In this document: piece after piece, positions 15,304 through 16,415 of the stretch
Layout of the letters: each line of letters begins with the position of its first letter
Numbering within the stretch: the first letter of the stretch is position 1
Assembly: GCA_965178525.1 (NCBI GenBank)
Contig: CBCXVS010000175.1
Location: forward strand, 1 to 16,415
Reading direction: 5' to 3'
DNA: 16,415 nt
Source: CBCXVS01 sp965178525
GTDB taxonomy: Bacteria; Tectomicrobia; Entotheonellia; Entotheonellales; Entotheonellaceae
Made by a program: the position numbers and the translations under genes
Notes under the pieces: model-generated
The model's input: the letters and a program-made list of their open reading frames with translations, nothing else
The model's database searches: none
What the model was told of the DNA's origin: nothing

Positions 15304-15912
15304 AATAGCACTCAAGCATCACAAGAAGTCACCGTATATTTGGTAGGCTCGAACCAATTTGCGGGGGAAATAAAAGTTCCACAAACTACAGGAAATCAGG
15401 GAAGCGCTGCCTTGTTTACTTTTTCTGGTCCAGGTGCTGGCAGCAACATATCACAGAACCTTACCGCATCCGTATTGCAATCATCCGGCTCAGTATCGGC
15501 ATGGATTGGAAGCCAGGCCCTGCCAATAGACCCACGTATCGATAATGCGCAGTTGCCAGCGGACAACAGTCCTCATCTATTCAGTAAATACCGTCGTTAC
15601 TATTTCGTTCCATCTGCACAGCACTACATCCTGGAAGTTCAATCAGGTTTTACCGCATTCTATTTCGCATTATTTACCAACACAAGCTCAGTAGAAGTCT
15701 ATGTACTCAATGCACCGTCCAACATGTATATACCTACTGTCACACAATTCCCAGAAGATTTATATGCTAAAGCCGCTACCAAAGTGCATTCTCTGACGGC
15801 TTCTAGTATACAAATTCCTATTTTTGGAAATGACCAGCAATTTGTGTTGATGAATGCAGATAGTGAAGACAATTCGGAGAATGTAACCGTCACTCTATCG
15901 GCTATCGGCTAA
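15304..15912 (+). pseudogene. Unrecognised beta-rich ORF, 5' end apparently broken
   Basis: The frame opens after a TAA at 15301 and runs about 202 codons to 15912. The only usable initiator is TTG 15340, which has no good Shine-Dalgarno and would remove the opening strand EVTVYLVG. By analogy with the next gene, whose product begins MDNTLTVYLL, the lost start codon would lie near 15316. The protein is rich in Ser, Thr, Asn and aromatics with alternating hydrophobic strands (RYYFVPSAQHYILEVQ, FTAFYFALFTN, VEVYVLNAP, NVTVTLSAIG), suggesting a beta-sandwich. No catalytic motif, signal peptide or repeat is recognised. Base composition is clearly lower in GC than the left part of the window. Confidence 0.5.
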
Positions 15913-15924
15913 TATCCGAGCAAT

Positions 15925-15966
15925 GGGTCAGAATAATTGCTTCTTGTAATTATGTATTCTGATCCC
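15925..15966. repeat. REP/transposon-end-like palindrome
   Basis: GGGTCAGAATAATT (15925-15938) faces AATTATGTATTCTGATCCC (15948-15966), complementary except for single-base bulges, across a short loop. GGGTCAGA-type palindromes of this kind occur as REP or transposon-end elements in many genomes; that identity is from recollection. It lies between the two accessory ORFs and could also act as an intercistronic hairpin. There is no downstream T-run. Confidence 0.5.
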
Positions 15967-15999
15967 CGTTTCATACGTTACACATGAAGGAAATATCTT

Positions 16000-16371
16000 A
16001 TGGATAACACTCTAACTGTCTATCTATTAACTGCTGCATCAATGCAAAATCCCGTGACAATTGGCTATCTCAGCAAATCTGAAGGCTCGCACTGGGGAAA
16101 TCCGGGCTTTCAGAAAGACGAAAAGATTGCGATTGCACCGGCACCGGCGACTGAGGGCATTGTGGTTGGACCCGATAATCCGGCGGTAACACTCAATCTG
16201 TAGATACCGGAACAACTCGGTAAACAGCCAGTGAATGCTACACTGTATGTTTCTTTCGATAACTTTAAGGGCCCCGATATTGGTCCTTCCCCAGGCTATC
16301 GCATTGAGCATGTGACTGGCGCTGATGATCCTTATTCACACTCCGTTTCCTTCAACATTGGTCCTGAATAG
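16000..16371 (+). pseudogene. Unrecognised ORF interrupted by an in-frame TAG
   Basis: ATG 16000 has GAAGGAA about seven bases upstream. The frame runs 67 codons to TAG 16201-16203, then stays open for another 55 codons to TAG 16369-16371. The downstream segment reads like normal protein (IPEQLGKQPVNATLYVSF, then GYRIEHVTGADDPYSHSV), so the full product would be about 123 aa with a nonsense codon at position 68. The N-terminal strand TLTVYL resembles the start of the preceding ORF, so both may belong to one family of small beta proteins. No function is assigned. Confidence 0.55.
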
Positions 16372-16397
16372 GAAAAGTATGAGAAATGTGAAAATGA

Positions 16398-16415
16398 GGT
16401 CAGAGTACATTTCTT
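16398..16415. repeat. Second GGTCAG element, cut by the window end
   Basis: GGTCAGAGTACATTTCTT at the right edge matches the left arm of the palindrome at 15925 (GGTCAGAATA, then TTCTT). Its partner arm, if any, is outside the window. Confidence 0.35.

Noticed and set aside
14836..15315. Minus-strand open frame of 159 codons
   Set aside because: Rich in Cys, Phe, Tyr, Arg and His, with no start signal; it overlaps the end of the 98-aa gene and spans hairpins. It is probably chance in an AT-richer tract.
10324..16371. Stop-codon reassignment to explain the in-frame TAA and TAG
   Set aside because: TAA ends the sigma-54 activator and the PIN toxin exactly at family-expected ends, so TAA is a normal stop here; separate nonsense events are simpler.

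Overview
This is a GC-rich bacterial window carrying ordinary housekeeping genes (uvrB, uvrC, pdxH) among many regulators: a sigma-54 activator, a Ras/Rab-like GTPase, a CadC/OmpR-type AAA-TPR regulator and an ECF sigma factor. That mix suggests a large-genome, environmentally versatile bacterium of deltaproteobacterial or Tectomicrobia (Entotheonella) type. This is an inference from gene style; nothing in the window fixes the taxon. GC content falls visibly after about 15.0 kb.

Region 1 (1-3510) is a signalling cassette on the minus strand. A small Ras-like GTPase (3223-2714) is followed 9 nt later by a 595-aa sigma-54 enhancer-binding protein (2704-917). Beyond the activator lies a cluster of GAGACA/TGTCTC inverted repeats (839-897), then a near-perfect sigma-54 -24/-12 promoter (GG-N10-GC, 753-769), then a small gene for a 143-aa sensor-like protein (654-223). 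The spacing fits a complete activator, enhancer, promoter and target circuit.

Region 2 (3510-8788) holds a FitAB/VapBC-type toxin-antitoxin pair, then uvrC and uvrB, all on the minus strand. uvrB is transcribed first and its stop overlaps the uvrC start region. pdxH diverges from uvrB. The best promoters for uvrB and for the antitoxin would both start transcription within about two bases of the start codon, so both transcripts may be leaderless.

Region 3 (8812-13536, minus strand) has an alpha/beta hydrolase convergent with pdxH, an unrecognised 180-aa protein, and a large winged-helix/AAA/TPR regulator. The regulator is split by one in-frame TAA between Walker A and Walker B, so it is probably a nonsense-interrupted gene or a recent two-gene split.

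Region 4 (13537-14848) is divergent from that regulator. It carries an ECF-type sigma factor and a 98-aa protein with a strong ribosome binding site. The 226-bp divergent spacer contains TTCAAG repeats with an exact 11-bp period, the geometry bound by OmpR/SARP-type winged helices.

Region 5 (14849-16415) is AT-richer and degraded. It has a structured non-coding stretch, an unrecognised beta-rich ORF without a convincing start, a second unrecognised ORF cut by an in-frame TAG, and GGTCAG-type palindromes resembling REP/transposon-end sequences. It looks like an eroding accessory region.
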